Shown here in pieces: positions 1-6,601 of a DNA stretch of 27,801 nt. Position 1 is the stretch's first letter. The number at the start of each line of letters is the position of its first letter. Where the stretch lies: NCBI GenBank assembly GCA_036350795.1, contig JAZBNV010000175.1, forward strand, positions 1 to 27,801. Reading direction: 5' to 3'. The position numbers and the translations under genes are program-made. The notes beneath the pieces are model-generated. The model saw only the letters and a program-made list of their open reading frames with translations. It was not told where the DNA came from and did not search any database. The DNA is from JAUVKT01 sp036350795. Lineage in GTDB: Bacteria; Bacteroidota; Bacteroidia; Bacteroidales; VadinHA17.

Positions 1-71
1 CTGCTGCCAGTAAACCTGCAGCTAAAAAAACCGGCACAGCTGATAAGAAGCCTGGTAGTGCAGCTAAATAA
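1..71 (+). CDS. rplU: 50S ribosomal protein L21, C-terminal end (partial)
   Basis: Only the last 22 codons and the TAA stop (69-71) lie in the window; the gene enters from the left. The visible residues are almost all Ala, Lys, Pro, Gly, Ser and Thr, a flexible basic tail. It is called L21 because rplU directly precedes rpmA in nearly all bacteria, and the next gene, 29 bases downstream, is clearly rpmA. Alanine/lysine-rich C-terminal extensions on L21 are common in Bacteroidota. No diagnostic core of L21 is visible, so the identification rests on gene order and tail composition. Confidence 0.75.
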   Translation, partial: AASKPAAKKTGTADKKPGSAAK

Positions 72-100
72 TTATTAAGAAACAGTAAACACAGAATATT

Positions 101-361
101 ATGGCACATAAGAAAGGAGCCGGTAGTTCACGTAACGGCCGCGAATCAGAGAGCAAAAGATTAGGCGTTAAAATGTACGGTGGACAAAAAGTTAAGGCCG
201 GTAATATTATTGTACGCCAGAGAGGAACAAAACACAACCCGGGCGAAAATGTAGGTATAGGTAAAGACCATACACTCTTTGCACTGGTTGATGGCGTTAT
301 AGAGTTTCGCAAGAAAAAGGACAATAAATCCTATGTATCGGTAACTCAGGTTACAGAGTAA
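101..361 (+). CDS. rpmA: 50S ribosomal protein L27
   Basis: An 86-residue protein of normal L27 length. It starts with the typical MAHKKGAGSSRNGR N-terminus, which reaches toward the peptidyl-transferase centre in the ribosome, followed by GVKMYGGQKVKAGNIIVRQRG and the HNPGENVGIGKDHTLFAL region. It has no cleavable N-terminal extension of the kind found in Firmicutes L27. It follows rplU by 29 bases and is followed by a strong terminator, so rplU-rpmA forms a two-gene transcription unit. The ATG start fixes the canonical N-terminus. Confidence 0.98.
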   Translation: MAHKKGAGSSRNGRESESKRLGVKMYGGQKVKAGNIIVRQRGTKHNPGENVGIGKDHTLFALVDGVIEFRKKKDNKSYVSVTQVTE

Positions 362-380
362 GATTTATCATTGATATCCG

Positions 381-427
381 ACTCCTGGAATTCTTCCCCT
401 GCGGAAGTCAATTTCAGGAGTTTTTTT
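381..427 (+). terminator. Rho-independent terminator after rpmA
   Basis: An outer stem pairs CTCCTG (382-387) with CAGGAG (415-420), followed directly by a run of seven T (421-427). An inner stem pairs CTTCC (393-397) with GGAAG (403-407). It lies 20 bases after the rpmA stop and separates the ribosomal protein unit from serS. Confidence 0.85.
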
Positions 428-459
428 ATACTTTTAACCCATATTAAACATTAGTAATT

Positions 460-1731
460 ATGCTTACCCTAAACAGAATCAGAGAAGAAAGAGACGAGAT
501 TATTAAACGGCTTTTAGTAAAGAATTTTGATGCCACAGAGATAATTGAAAGGGTAATAAGCATAGATAAGGAACGCCGCGAGACAAAACAGAAGTCAGAT
601 TCCCTACAGGCTGAAATGAACCTGCTTTCGAAAGAAATAGGGAAACTATTTGGCCAGGGTAAACAGCAGGAAGCCAACAGGGTAAAGGAGGCCACCGGTA
701 AAGTAAAAGATGAAATAAAGGAGCTTGGCGCAAAACTGGCTGAGCTGGAAAAATCATTGAACGAAGAGCTTGTACAGATTCCCAATATTCCTCATAAGTC
801 GGTTACACCGGGCAAGGGAGAAGAAGACAATGTATTGGTAGCTGAAGGGGGAACACTCCCCGAGATGAAAGATGATGCACTGCCTCACTGGGACCTTGCA
901 AAAAAACACGACCTTATAGATTTTGAACTTGGCACCAAACTTACAGGTGCGGGATTTCCTGTATACAAGGGTAAAAGTGCCAAACTTCAGCGTGCTCTTA
1001 TTAATTTCTTCCTGGACGAGGGAGAGAAGGCAGGTTTTAATGAAGTGCTGCCTCCTATTATTGTAAATGAGGATTCTGGTTTTGCTACCGGGCAACTGCC
1101 CGATAAAGAGGGACAGATGTACCATGTCGGGCTCGATAATTTCTATCTTATCCCCACAGCCGAGGTTCCAATAACAAATATCTACCGCGACCTGATCCTG
1201 GATGCAGAACAACTCCCAATAAAGAATATAGGTTATACCCCCTGTTTCAGAAGAGAAGCAGGAAGCTGGGGTGCTCACGTAAGAGGTTTAAACCGCCTGC
1301 ACCAGTTCGACAAAGTTGAGATAGTTGTTATTTCTCATCCCGAAAAATCGTACGAAATGCTTGATATGATGGTGAAACATGTTGAAGGCCTTGTTAGCAG
1401 CCTCGACCTGCCCTATCGTATTATGAGACTGTGCGGAGGAGATATCTCATTTACATCATCTCTTACCTACGATTTTGAAGTGTATTCAGCAGCACAGAAG
1501 AGGTGGCTTGAGGTAAGTTCTGTTTCCAACTTCGAGGCTTTCCAGAGCAACAGGCTGAAGTGCAGGTTTAAAGAAAAAGGCGAAAAGCAGACTCAACTGG
1601 TGCATACCCTTAACGGGAGTGCCCTTGCGCTGCCAAGAATTGTTGCAGCTCTAATGGAAAACAATCAAAGCGACAAAGGAATAAGAATACCAAAGGTGCT
1701 GGTACCCTACACGGGTTTTGAATATATATAG
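460..1731 (+). CDS. serS: Seryl-tRNA synthetase
   Basis: A 423-residue class II aminoacyl-tRNA synthetase that charges tRNA-Ser with serine in the cytoplasm; the length is normal. Residues 1-105 form the N-terminal tRNA-binding region of two long antiparallel helices, rich in Lys and Glu. The catalytic domain shows the TAEVP motif (233-237), class II motif 2 as FRREAGSWG (263-271), and motif 3 as GSALALPR (386-393). The start MLTLNRIREE is the usual SerRS N-terminus. It lies between the rpmA terminator and a transporter gene 11 bases downstream that is probably cotranscribed. No clear promoter box was found in the short upstream gap. Confidence 0.98.
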   Translation: MLTLNRIREERDEIIKRLLVKNFDATEIIERVISIDKERRETKQKSDSLQAEMNLLSKEIGKLFGQGKQQEANRVKEATGKVKDEIKELGAKLAELEKSLNEELVQIPNIPHKSVTPGKGEEDNVLVAEGGTLPEMKDDALPHWDLAKKHDLIDFELGTKLTGAGFPVYKGKSAKLQRALINFFLDEGEKAGFNEVLPPIIVNEDSGFATGQLPDKEGQMYHVGLDNFYLIPTAEVPITNIYRDLILDAEQLPIKNIGYTPCFRREAGSWGAHVRGLNRLHQFDKVEIVVISHPEKSYEMLDMMVKHVEGLVSSLDLPYRIMRLCGGDISFTSSLTYDFEVYSAAQKRWLEVSSVSNFEAFQSNRLKCRFKEKGEKQTQLVHTLNGSALALPRIVAALMENNQSDKGIRIPKVLVPYTGFEYI

Positions 1732-1742
1732 ATTTCTTTGCT

Positions 1743-2627
1743 ATGACCAATACCCGCAGGTCCTACCTCTTTGCAGGCTTAGCCGTATTTTTCTGGTCGA
1801 CCATAGCCACTGCTTTTAAGCTGGCTCTGCAGGAATTATTGCCAGCACAGTTACTGCTAATTGCATCTCTCACATCGGTACTCGTACTATCAGTAATAAG
1901 CCTGCTTGAGGGCTCATTTAAAAAGATCTTCAGCTTAAAAAGAAAAGACCTTCTCAGATCCATGCTGCTGGGTACCCTCAACCCTTTTATCTACTACCTG
2001 GTTCTGCTCGAAGCCTATAACAGGCTGCCGGCCCAGGTGGCTCAGCCCCTGAATATGATCTGGCCCATTGTGCTGGTATTTCTTTCAATACCGATGCTGA
2101 AGCAAAAAGTGCCCCCGGCAAGTTTTATCGCTCTCTTTGTTTCATTTATAGGGGTCTACCTTATAAGCTCGCAGGGCAAACCATTTAATCCCGGCGAATC
2201 TGATGCCCTGGGAGTTATACTCGCAGTCGGCAGCAGTATCTTCTGGGCACTTTACTTTATCCTGAACCTGAAAGATTCGCGGGGCGAAAGCCAGAAGCTG
2301 TTACTTTCTTTCTTCTTCGCCAGCATATATATCTCCCTGCTGCTGCTTTTCAACAAAGGCTACAGCGGATTTACACTAAGAGGCATTACTGCCGGAATAT
2401 ATGTTGGTATTTTCGAGATGGGCCTTACCTTCTTTCTCTGGCTTAAAGCAATGAAACTGGCCGACAGCTCCGATAAGATTGCCAACCTTGTGTTCCTGGC
2501 ACCCTTCCTGTCGCTGCTTTTTATATCGCTTATACTCAAAGAAAACATCCACTATACAACCCTGATTGGATTACTTGTTATTATTGGCAGCATTATCTAC
2601 CAGAAGAGATTGGAGAGGAAGAGCTAG
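1743..2627 (+). CDS. DMT-superfamily (EamA) transporter
   Basis: A 294-residue integral inner-membrane protein with about ten hydrophobic segments arranged as two EamA-like halves, the standard architecture and length for drug/metabolite transporters. The N-terminus (LFAGLAVFFWSTIATAFKLA) and the VPPASFIALFVSFIGVYLI region fit the family. The C-terminus is short and basic (YQKRLERKS), as expected on the cytoplasmic side. It starts 11 bases after the serS stop, so it is likely cotranscribed, although no functional link to tRNA charging is evident. Family members export amino acids, nucleobases or other small metabolites; the substrate cannot be read from this sequence. Confidence 0.9.
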   Translation: MTNTRRSYLFAGLAVFFWSTIATAFKLALQELLPAQLLLIASLTSVLVLSVISLLEGSFKKIFSLKRKDLLRSMLLGTLNPFIYYLVLLEAYNRLPAQVAQPLNMIWPIVLVFLSIPMLKQKVPPASFIALFVSFIGVYLISSQGKPFNPGESDALGVILAVGSSIFWALYFILNLKDSRGESQKLLLSFFFASIYISLLLLFNKGYSGFTLRGITAGIYVGIFEMGLTFFLWLKAMKLADSSDKIANLVFLAPFLSLLFISLILKENIHYTTLIGLLVIIGSIIYQKRLERKS

Positions 2628-2710
2628 AGTGTGGGTGAGTTCCAGATTCCCGGGGCTTAGCAGATTCATAATAAACTCTGAATCGATGAAACCTTTCTTC
2701 CTTCTTTTAA

Positions 2711-2718
2711 TATCTTTG
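2711..2718 (+). promoter_or_regulatory. Bacteroidota -7 box upstream of ruvC
   Basis: TATCTTTG matches the TAnnTTTG consensus of the Bacteroidota primary sigma factor exactly. It ends 8 bases before the ruvC ATG, so transcription would start only about 5 bases before the start codon. No TTG is seen at the expected -33 distance, which lowers confidence. Confidence 0.5.
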
Positions 2719-2726
2719 CAGGGAGC

Positions 2727-3278
2727 ATGGATTACGACAGGATAATAATAGGAATCGACCCGGGCACAACAGTTGCCGGATACGGCGTGCTGGCCATAAA
2801 AAACAAAGAGCCTCACCTTATAAGCCTGGGGGTGATAAACCTTAAGAAACTGGACAACCACTATTTAAAGCTTAAACATATTTTCGACCGCACCCTGGGC
2901 TTAATTGACGAATATAATCCCGACGAAATGGCTATTGAAGCCCCTTTCTACGGAAAGAACGTGCAATCTATGCTAAAGCTGGGAAGAGCGCAGGGTGCAT
3001 CAATAGCTGCGGCCCTTTACCGCGATATCCCGATCTTTGAATATGCTCCGCGTAAAATAAAAATGTCGATAACAGGAGTAGGGGCGGCATCGAAGGAACA
3101 GGTTGCAGCAATGCTGATGCGAATACTTAAGTTCAAGGGAGATACTATTATGCTCGACGCAACCGATGGTGTTGCGGCTGCATTATGCCACTTCTACCAG
3201 GACGGAAAACCCTCAAATGAGAAAACATATAATTCATGGAAGGATTATATGACAAAAAACCCGGGAAGGGTAAAATAA
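2727..3278 (+). CDS. ruvC: Crossover junction endodeoxyribonuclease RuvC
   Basis: A 183-residue Holliday-junction resolvase that cuts four-way junctions in recombinational repair together with RuvAB. The RNase H-like fold is recognised from GIDPGTTVAGYGVL (9-22) and the four acidic catalytic residues Asp11, Glu71, Asp144 and Asp147, in the contexts IDPGT, AIEAPFYGKN and LDATDGVAAALCH. Length is normal, with about 20 extra residues at the C-terminus. The ATG at 2727 places the first catalytic Asp where the family has it. RuvA and RuvB genes are not nearby. The last 34 bases overlap the 3' end of the convergent comF-like gene. Confidence 0.97.
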   Translation: MDYDRIIIGIDPGTTVAGYGVLAIKNKEPHLISLGVINLKKLDNHYLKLKHIFDRTLGLIDEYNPDEMAIEAPFYGKNVQSMLKLGRAQGASIAAALYRDIPIFEYAPRKIKMSITGVGAASKEQVAAMLMRILKFKGDTIMLDATDGVAAALCHFYQDGKPSNEKTYNSWKDYMTKNPGRVK

Positions 3279-3988
3279 GACATCACAGCACTCGCCAGGG
3301 CCAGCACAGTAACTCTTACACCATCAATAGTTTTCAGACAGTTAACGCACGACTCCACCGTCGACCCCGTTGTAATAACATCGTCCACAAGCAATATATG
3401 CCTGCCCTCAAGCAATTCGGGCCTGCTTACACTGAAGATACCTTCAACATTCTCCCAGCGCTCAACCCGCGACCTTCTAGTCTGGGTTGCAGACCTTGCA
3501 ACTCTCTTTAAAAGACCCGCCTCAAGCGGTAAATTTAACTCCCCGGCCAGTCCCCCTGCAATAAGTTCGCTCTGGTTAAAACCTCTCTTCCTTATTTTTG
3601 AATGATGCAGGGGTACAGGTATTACCAGGTCAATATCTCCAACAAACTCAGAACCTGCAAGCTTCCTTCCGTACATGTGCCCCATATACTCTCCTATGTT
3701 TCTGACTCCATGGTATTTGAGCCTGTGTATTATTTTCTGGATCCTGCTGCCCCTTCGGTAAAAGCACATGGCGGCAGCCCTTTCAACATAACATCTGCCC
3801 CATAGTTCTTTTTCAAGTGCATTAGCCGGTTCAAGGTGATAATTCGTATATGCCATATCGGCCAGGCAGCCAAGGCATATTACTTCCTCGTTGCGCACAA
3901 GAATAGTCCCGCAGCCCTGGCAGACCCTTGGAAACAGCAATGATATAAAATCATCAGCTACGCGGATAATATTTCTTAACCGAGACAT
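3245..3988 (-). CDS. ComF-family phosphoribosyltransferase-like protein
   Basis: A 247-residue protein of the ComF/GntX family. The N-terminus has a four-cysteine zinc-finger-like pair (Cys23, Cys26, Cys38, Cys41). The C-terminal half is a type I phosphoribosyltransferase domain with the PRPP-binding loop ILLVDDVITTGST (198-210) and the family motif PVPLHHSKIRKRGFNQSELIA (about 124-143). In naturally competent bacteria ComF helps bring in transforming DNA; in others the role is unclear and it may be a salvage or DNA-repair-linked enzyme. It converges on ruvC with a 34-base 3' overlap. No -7 box was found in the 100 bases upstream. Confidence 0.9.
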   Translation of the reverse strand: MSRLRNIIRVADDFISLLFPRVCQGCGTILVRNEEVICLGCLADMAYTNYHLEPANALEKELWGRCYVERAAAMCFYRRGSRIQKIIHRLKYHGVRNIGEYMGHMYGRKLAGSEFVGDIDLVIPVPLHHSKIRKRGFNQSELIAGGLAGELNLPLEAGLLKRVARSATQTRRSRVERWENVEGIFSVSRPELLEGRHILLVDDVITTGSTVESCVNCLKTIDGVRVTVLALASAVMSYFTLPGFFVI

Positions 3989-4089
3989 TCCACTGGCTAA
4001 AATAATAAAAATATAGCTAAGATTGTTTATTCCCGGGGCAGGCAGGAACTGAATATAATTTACAGGAAGATAAGCTCAGGGCGGATAGC

Positions 4090-4488
4090 CTAAAGTACTA
4101 CCTTCGAGCTTATTTCAGCCGCCAGCGCAATAAACTCGTCGTTGCTGAGCTTAAGCCTTGGCCTGGAGAAACTGATATCTGATTCTTTATTTATCGGAAC
4201 CAGGTGGATATGTGCATGGGGTACTTCAAGCCCCAGAACAGCAAGAGCTACTCTTTTACAACTTACCGACGCTTCCACGGCAAGAGCAACTTTTTTTGCA
4301 AAAACCATCATCCCGGCCAGGGTATCATCGTCCAGGTCGAAAATATAATCGGTTTCTTTTTTGGGAATTACGAGCGTATGTCCTTTGCCAAGAGGATTAA
4401 TATCAAGAAAGGCAAAATACTTATCATCCTCCGCTACTTTATAGGAAGGCAGATCACCATTAATGATCCTGGTAAAAATACTTGCCAT
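4090..4488 (-). CDS. HIT-family nucleotide-binding protein
   Basis: A 132-residue member of the histidine triad superfamily (HinT/Fhit branch), small hydrolases or transferases acting on nucleoside phosphoramidates or dinucleotides. The triad is seen as HAHIHLVP with His91, His93 and His95. Other family signatures are the N-terminal SIFTRIINGDLPSYKVAED and the GHTLVIPKKE segment. The N-terminal cysteine pair that binds zinc in many HIT proteins is replaced by Ser and Thr. It starts 12 bases after greA and is very probably cotranscribed with it; a greA-HIT pair is a familiar arrangement in Bacteroidota. The physiological substrate is not known. Confidence 0.95.
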   Translation of the reverse strand: MASIFTRIINGDLPSYKVAEDDKYFAFLDINPLGKGHTLVIPKKETDYIFDLDDDTLAGMMVFAKKVALAVEASVSCKRVALAVLGLEVPHAHIHLVPINKESDISFSRPRLKLSNDEFIALAAEISSKVVL

Positions 4489-4500
4489 AACTCTTATAAC

Positions 4501-4974
4501 TTATAATGAAATATCTATTATCTCGAACGATACAAGACCGGAAGGAACCTGTACATTAACAATATCTCCCACTTTTTTACCCAGCAGGCCCTTTGCAATT
4601 GGTGAGTTAACGGCAAGCTTTCCTTCCTTAAGGTTTGCTTCACTCTCAGGTACGAGGAGGTATTGCATCTCCATACCATTGCCGGCGTTCTTTATTTTTA
4701 CCCTGTTTAAAACCTGTACCGAAGAAGTATCAATACGCGACTCATCAATAACCCTTGACCTGGCTAATTTATCCTCAAGCCTGGCAATTTTCATCTCCAG
4801 CAGTCCCTGTGCTTCCTTGGCAGCAGAGTATTCTGCATTTTCTGAAAGATCGCCCTTGTCTCTTGCCTCTGCAATCTGTTTTGAGATAGAAGGCCTCTCA
4901 ACAGACCTGAGATGATCAAGTTCTTCCTTGAGCTTCTTCAATCCTTCTTCAGTCAAATAAATATTATCCGACAT
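4501..4974 (-). CDS. greA: Transcription elongation factor GreA
   Basis: A 157-residue cleavage factor that enters the RNA polymerase secondary channel and rescues backtracked complexes. Residues 1-75 form the coiled-coil hairpin, with the conserved acidic tip GDLSENAEY (41-49) carrying Asp42 and Glu45. The rest is the FKBP-like C-terminal domain ending in the SPIAKGLLGKKVGDIVNVQVP region. Length and start are typical of the family. It is first in a two-gene unit with the HIT protein. A promoter with both elements lies about 70-100 bases upstream, implying a leader of roughly 60 bases. Confidence 0.98.
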   Translation of the reverse strand: MSDNIYLTEEGLKKLKEELDHLRSVERPSISKQIAEARDKGDLSENAEYSAAKEAQGLLEMKIARLEDKLARSRVIDESRIDTSSVQVLNRVKIKNAGNGMEMQYLLVPESEANLKEGKLAVNSPIAKGLLGKKVGDIVNVQVPSGLVSFEIIDISL

Positions 4975-5039
4975 TTCAATTTCCTCCCGTTAATAATAAA
5001 AACAAAAGAATCCCGCCTCATACGGAACTCTTTACCCTG

Positions 5040-5073
5040 CAAATATATATAAAAAATTAAGAATATAAGTCAA
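5040..5073 (-). promoter_or_regulatory. Promoter of greA
   Basis: On the - strand, TATATTTG (5047-5040) matches TAnnTTTG exactly, and TTG (5073-5071) lies 23 bases upstream, at the long end of the accepted spacing. Imperfect inverted-repeat arms flank the two elements (TACCCTGC 5033-5040 and GCAGGTA 5076-5082 on the + strand). Confidence 0.5.
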
Positions 5074-5106
5074 GGGCAGGTAAAAAATATATATTTAACA
5101 CCCTAA

Positions 5107-5577
5107 CTAAGAGTATTTTCGCTTAAGTATCTCAGAATATATTACGGCCTTCTTCAAATCAAACTCACTGAGGATTTTTTGTTCTGAGCCAATTTCATTC
5201 TCCTTTATTTCACCTTCCTCAACATAATCCGAATTCATCGAAGCGCTTACTGAAAGTCCTTCATCGCTGACCTGACGGGCCATGGGTTCCCAGTACTCAC
5301 CTTCTTTATTAATATCGAATTCCAGCTTCTGATTAGCTCTTACTGCTTCAGGCCGGCTTTCCGGCATCATATCCATATCCTCAAAGCCCTCTTCAAAGTC
5401 GCCATCCGTAACAACCTGGCCGCCAGACTGCTCTGTCTTAAACAACTCATCGTAAACCTCCTCTATGGTTCTTGTTTTGGCCTGCTTCCCTGCTGCCTTC
5501 TTTTTATTACCAACAGTAGCTATAATACCGATAACTGCTGCTATAATGTAGAATATTATGCCTCCTATATCATCCAT
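5107..5577 (-). CDS. Hypothetical single-pass membrane protein, acidic cytoplasmic domain
   Basis: A 156-residue protein with one N-terminal membrane segment (about residues 5-23, IIFYIIAAVIGIIATVG) followed by a basic stop-transfer patch KKKAAGKQAK. The positive-inside rule puts the remaining 130 residues in the cytoplasm. That part is strongly acidic, with roughly 30 Asp/Glu against about a dozen Lys/Arg, and looks largely disordered. It ends in a more ordered short motif, FDLKKAVIYSEILKRKYS, resembling C-termini I associate with small Bacteroidota membrane proteins. The start is two bases after the stop of the preceding basic exported protein, so the two are translated as a pair. I do not recognise a named family and assign no function. 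Confidence 0.8.
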   Translation of the reverse strand: MDDIGGIIFYIIAAVIGIIATVGNKKKAAGKQAKTRTIEEVYDELFKTEQSGGQVVTDGDFEEGFEDMDMMPESRPEAVRANQKLEFDINKEGEYWEPMARQVSDEGLSVSASMNSDYVEEGEIKENEIGSEQKILSEFDLKKAVIYSEILKRKYS

Positions 5578-5579
5578 TT

Positions 5580-5984
5580 CTATAGCTTTTTATATTTCTT
5601 TTTTGCACTGCCCTTTTTTCTTGAATCCTGCCTGGCCTTCTTCTTTCTCTCCTTCTCCCTTAATTGTATGTCCTTCTCATTCTGCTTCATGCGGGCTTTT
5701 ACATCTTCTGTCTGAATGCTAAAATGCCTGTCTTTGTTTGCCTTTATTGCCCTTTCGTTACTTTTTTTGAGCCTGCTTTCGTTTTGTTGCTGCTTCTTCT
5801 GTGCCTTTATTACTGCTTTGGGCTGTTTTATCTTTGCTTCTTTCGGGGCCTTCCGTGCATTACCTGCCATCCTTTTCTCTATCCTTCTTGTTTTTGCACG
5901 CGACTGTGCACTTGCAGGAGGGCCGGATACCATAAAAATAAGCATAATCATAAGGAACAGACCCAATAATCTTTTTAAGCTCAT
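5580..5984 (-). CDS. Hypothetical exported, extremely basic protein
   Basis: A 134-residue protein with a clear signal peptide (hydrophobic LLGLFLMIMLIFMVSG, probable cleavage after ASA at residue 26). The mature part of about 108 residues has roughly 41 Lys/Arg against 12 Asp/Glu, ends in clusters such as KKKYKKL, and has no Cys and few hydrophobic residues. It is probably an extended or helical polycation in the periplasm. It is the first gene of a tight pair with the acidic membrane protein (2-base gap) and is divergent from the Rieske-like gene. No family or function is assigned; binding to anionic lipopolysaccharide, peptidoglycan or nucleic acid is conceivable. Confidence 0.75.
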   Translation of the reverse strand: MSLKRLLGLFLMIMLIFMVSGPPASAQSRAKTRRIEKRMAGNARKAPKEAKIKQPKAVIKAQKKQQQNESRLKKSNERAIKANKDRHFSIQTEDVKARMKQNEKDIQLREKERKKKARQDSRKKGSAKKKYKKL

Positions 5985-5989
5985 TTTTT

Positions 5990-5999
5990 ACAATATTGT
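5990..5999. repeat. 10-bp perfect palindrome in divergent promoter region
   Basis: ACAATATTGT reads identically on both strands. It lies 6 bases upstream of the basic exported protein's ATG and 10 bases upstream of the -7 box of the Rieske-like gene. A regulator site is possible, but a 10-bp AT-rich palindrome can arise by chance. Confidence 0.3.
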
Positions 6000-6009
6000 T
6001 ATTTTAGAC

Positions 6010-6017
6010 TACGTTTG
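6010..6017 (+). promoter_or_regulatory. -7 box of the Rieske-like gene
   Basis: TACGTTTG matches TAnnTTTG exactly and ends 25 bases before the ATG at 6043, implying a leader of about 22 bases. No TTG is seen at the ideal -33 spacing. Its position supports the 6043 start over any in-frame start further upstream. Confidence 0.5.
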
Positions 6018-6042
6018 TAAACAGGTATACCGGATCTTAAAA

Positions 6043-6534
6043 ATGAAAGAAAGCAAACCGATATTGTCAAAAATAACCATTTTTTTGGTATTTGTTTTAA
6101 TGCTGCCTCTTAATGAGTCGTGCACAAAGACAAAACAGGAAGTTATTCCCTATGTACTTGTTGATTTTACCATAAGTCTGAACGATCCATATTTTTTCGA
6201 CCTTAATGCAGTTGGTAACCATGTACTTGTTGATGCCACAACAAATAACCTGGGTATTTATGCAGCCGGCTACGACGGCAACGGAATAATAATTTACAGG
6301 GCACAGCTGGATGAGTTTTTTGCCTTTGACCGTACCTGTCCGCACGATTTTGCCCTCAATGGCAGCAGTGTTGCCGTTGAGATTGGTGACGGAGAAATAT
6401 TTGCCAGCTGCCCGGTCTGCGGAAGCAAGTATGCACTGCCAAGCTTTGGCACTCCTTCAGAAGGCCCCTCAAAGTACCCCCTTAAGGTATATCGCACCAG
6501 CACAAATGGCGAATATATCAGGGTGTATAATTGA
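6043..6534 (+). CDS. Rieske-like lipoprotein with Cys-x-His / Cys-x-x-Cys motif
   Basis: A 163-residue protein. The N-terminus has a hydrophobic stretch (about 10-23) ending at NESC, with Cys27 as a possible lipid-anchored cysteine, although the lipobox is weak. The C-terminal half resembles the Rieske [2Fe-2S] fold: RTCPHDFAL gives Cys99 and His101, and ASCPVCGSKYALPSFG gives Cys123 and Cys126, followed by the usual GPSKYPLKVY strand. Canonical Rieske proteins have Cys-x-His and Cys-x-x-His; here the second histidine is a cysteine. It may hold a 3Cys-1His cluster or another metal, or serve a structural role. It is a lone gene divergent from the basic protein. The reading frame extends upstream, but the -7 box at 6010 and the signal sequence favour this ATG. 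Confidence 0.8.
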   Translation: MKESKPILSKITIFLVFVLMLPLNESCTKTKQEVIPYVLVDFTISLNDPYFFDLNAVGNHVLVDATTNNLGIYAAGYDGNGIIIYRAQLDEFFAFDRTCPHDFALNGSSVAVEIGDGEIFASCPVCGSKYALPSFGTPSEGPSKYPLKVYRTSTNGEYIRVYN

Positions 6535-6540
6535 TTAATT

Positions 6541-6590
6541 AAAAAAAGGATGCAGCAATGCTACACCCTCCTTCATTGGTATTATCCTTT
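6541..6590 (-). terminator. Probable terminator of ahcY
   Basis: Read on the - strand, AAAGGAT (6590-6584) pairs with ATCCTTT (6551-6545), and an inner stem pairs CAATG (6578-6574) with CATTG (6560-6556). The outer stem runs into seven consecutive T (6547-6541). It begins 12 bases past the ahcY stop. The AT-rich outer stem and internal loop lower confidence. Confidence 0.5.
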
Positions 6591-6601
6591 CCGGGCCTTT
6601 C

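Noticed and set aside
754..1278. A 174-codon antisense frame inside serS
   Set aside because: serS is unmistakable on the + strand; the antisense product is Cys/Ile-rich with no recognisable domain.
2663..2684. Hairpin GATTCA/TGAATC after the EamA gene as a terminator
   Set aside because: A six-pair AT-rich stem with a ten-base loop and no T-run directly after it; not convincing.
3236..3805. + strand frames inside the comF-like gene
   Set aside because: The - strand frame has the zinc-finger cysteines and PRPP loop in order; the + strand frames have no domain.
5716..6042. In-frame upstream extension of the Rieske-like gene
   Set aside because: The extension runs antisense through the basic exported protein and is low-complexity hydrophobic sequence. 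The -7 box at 6010-6017 and the signal peptide after 6043 fit a start at 6043.
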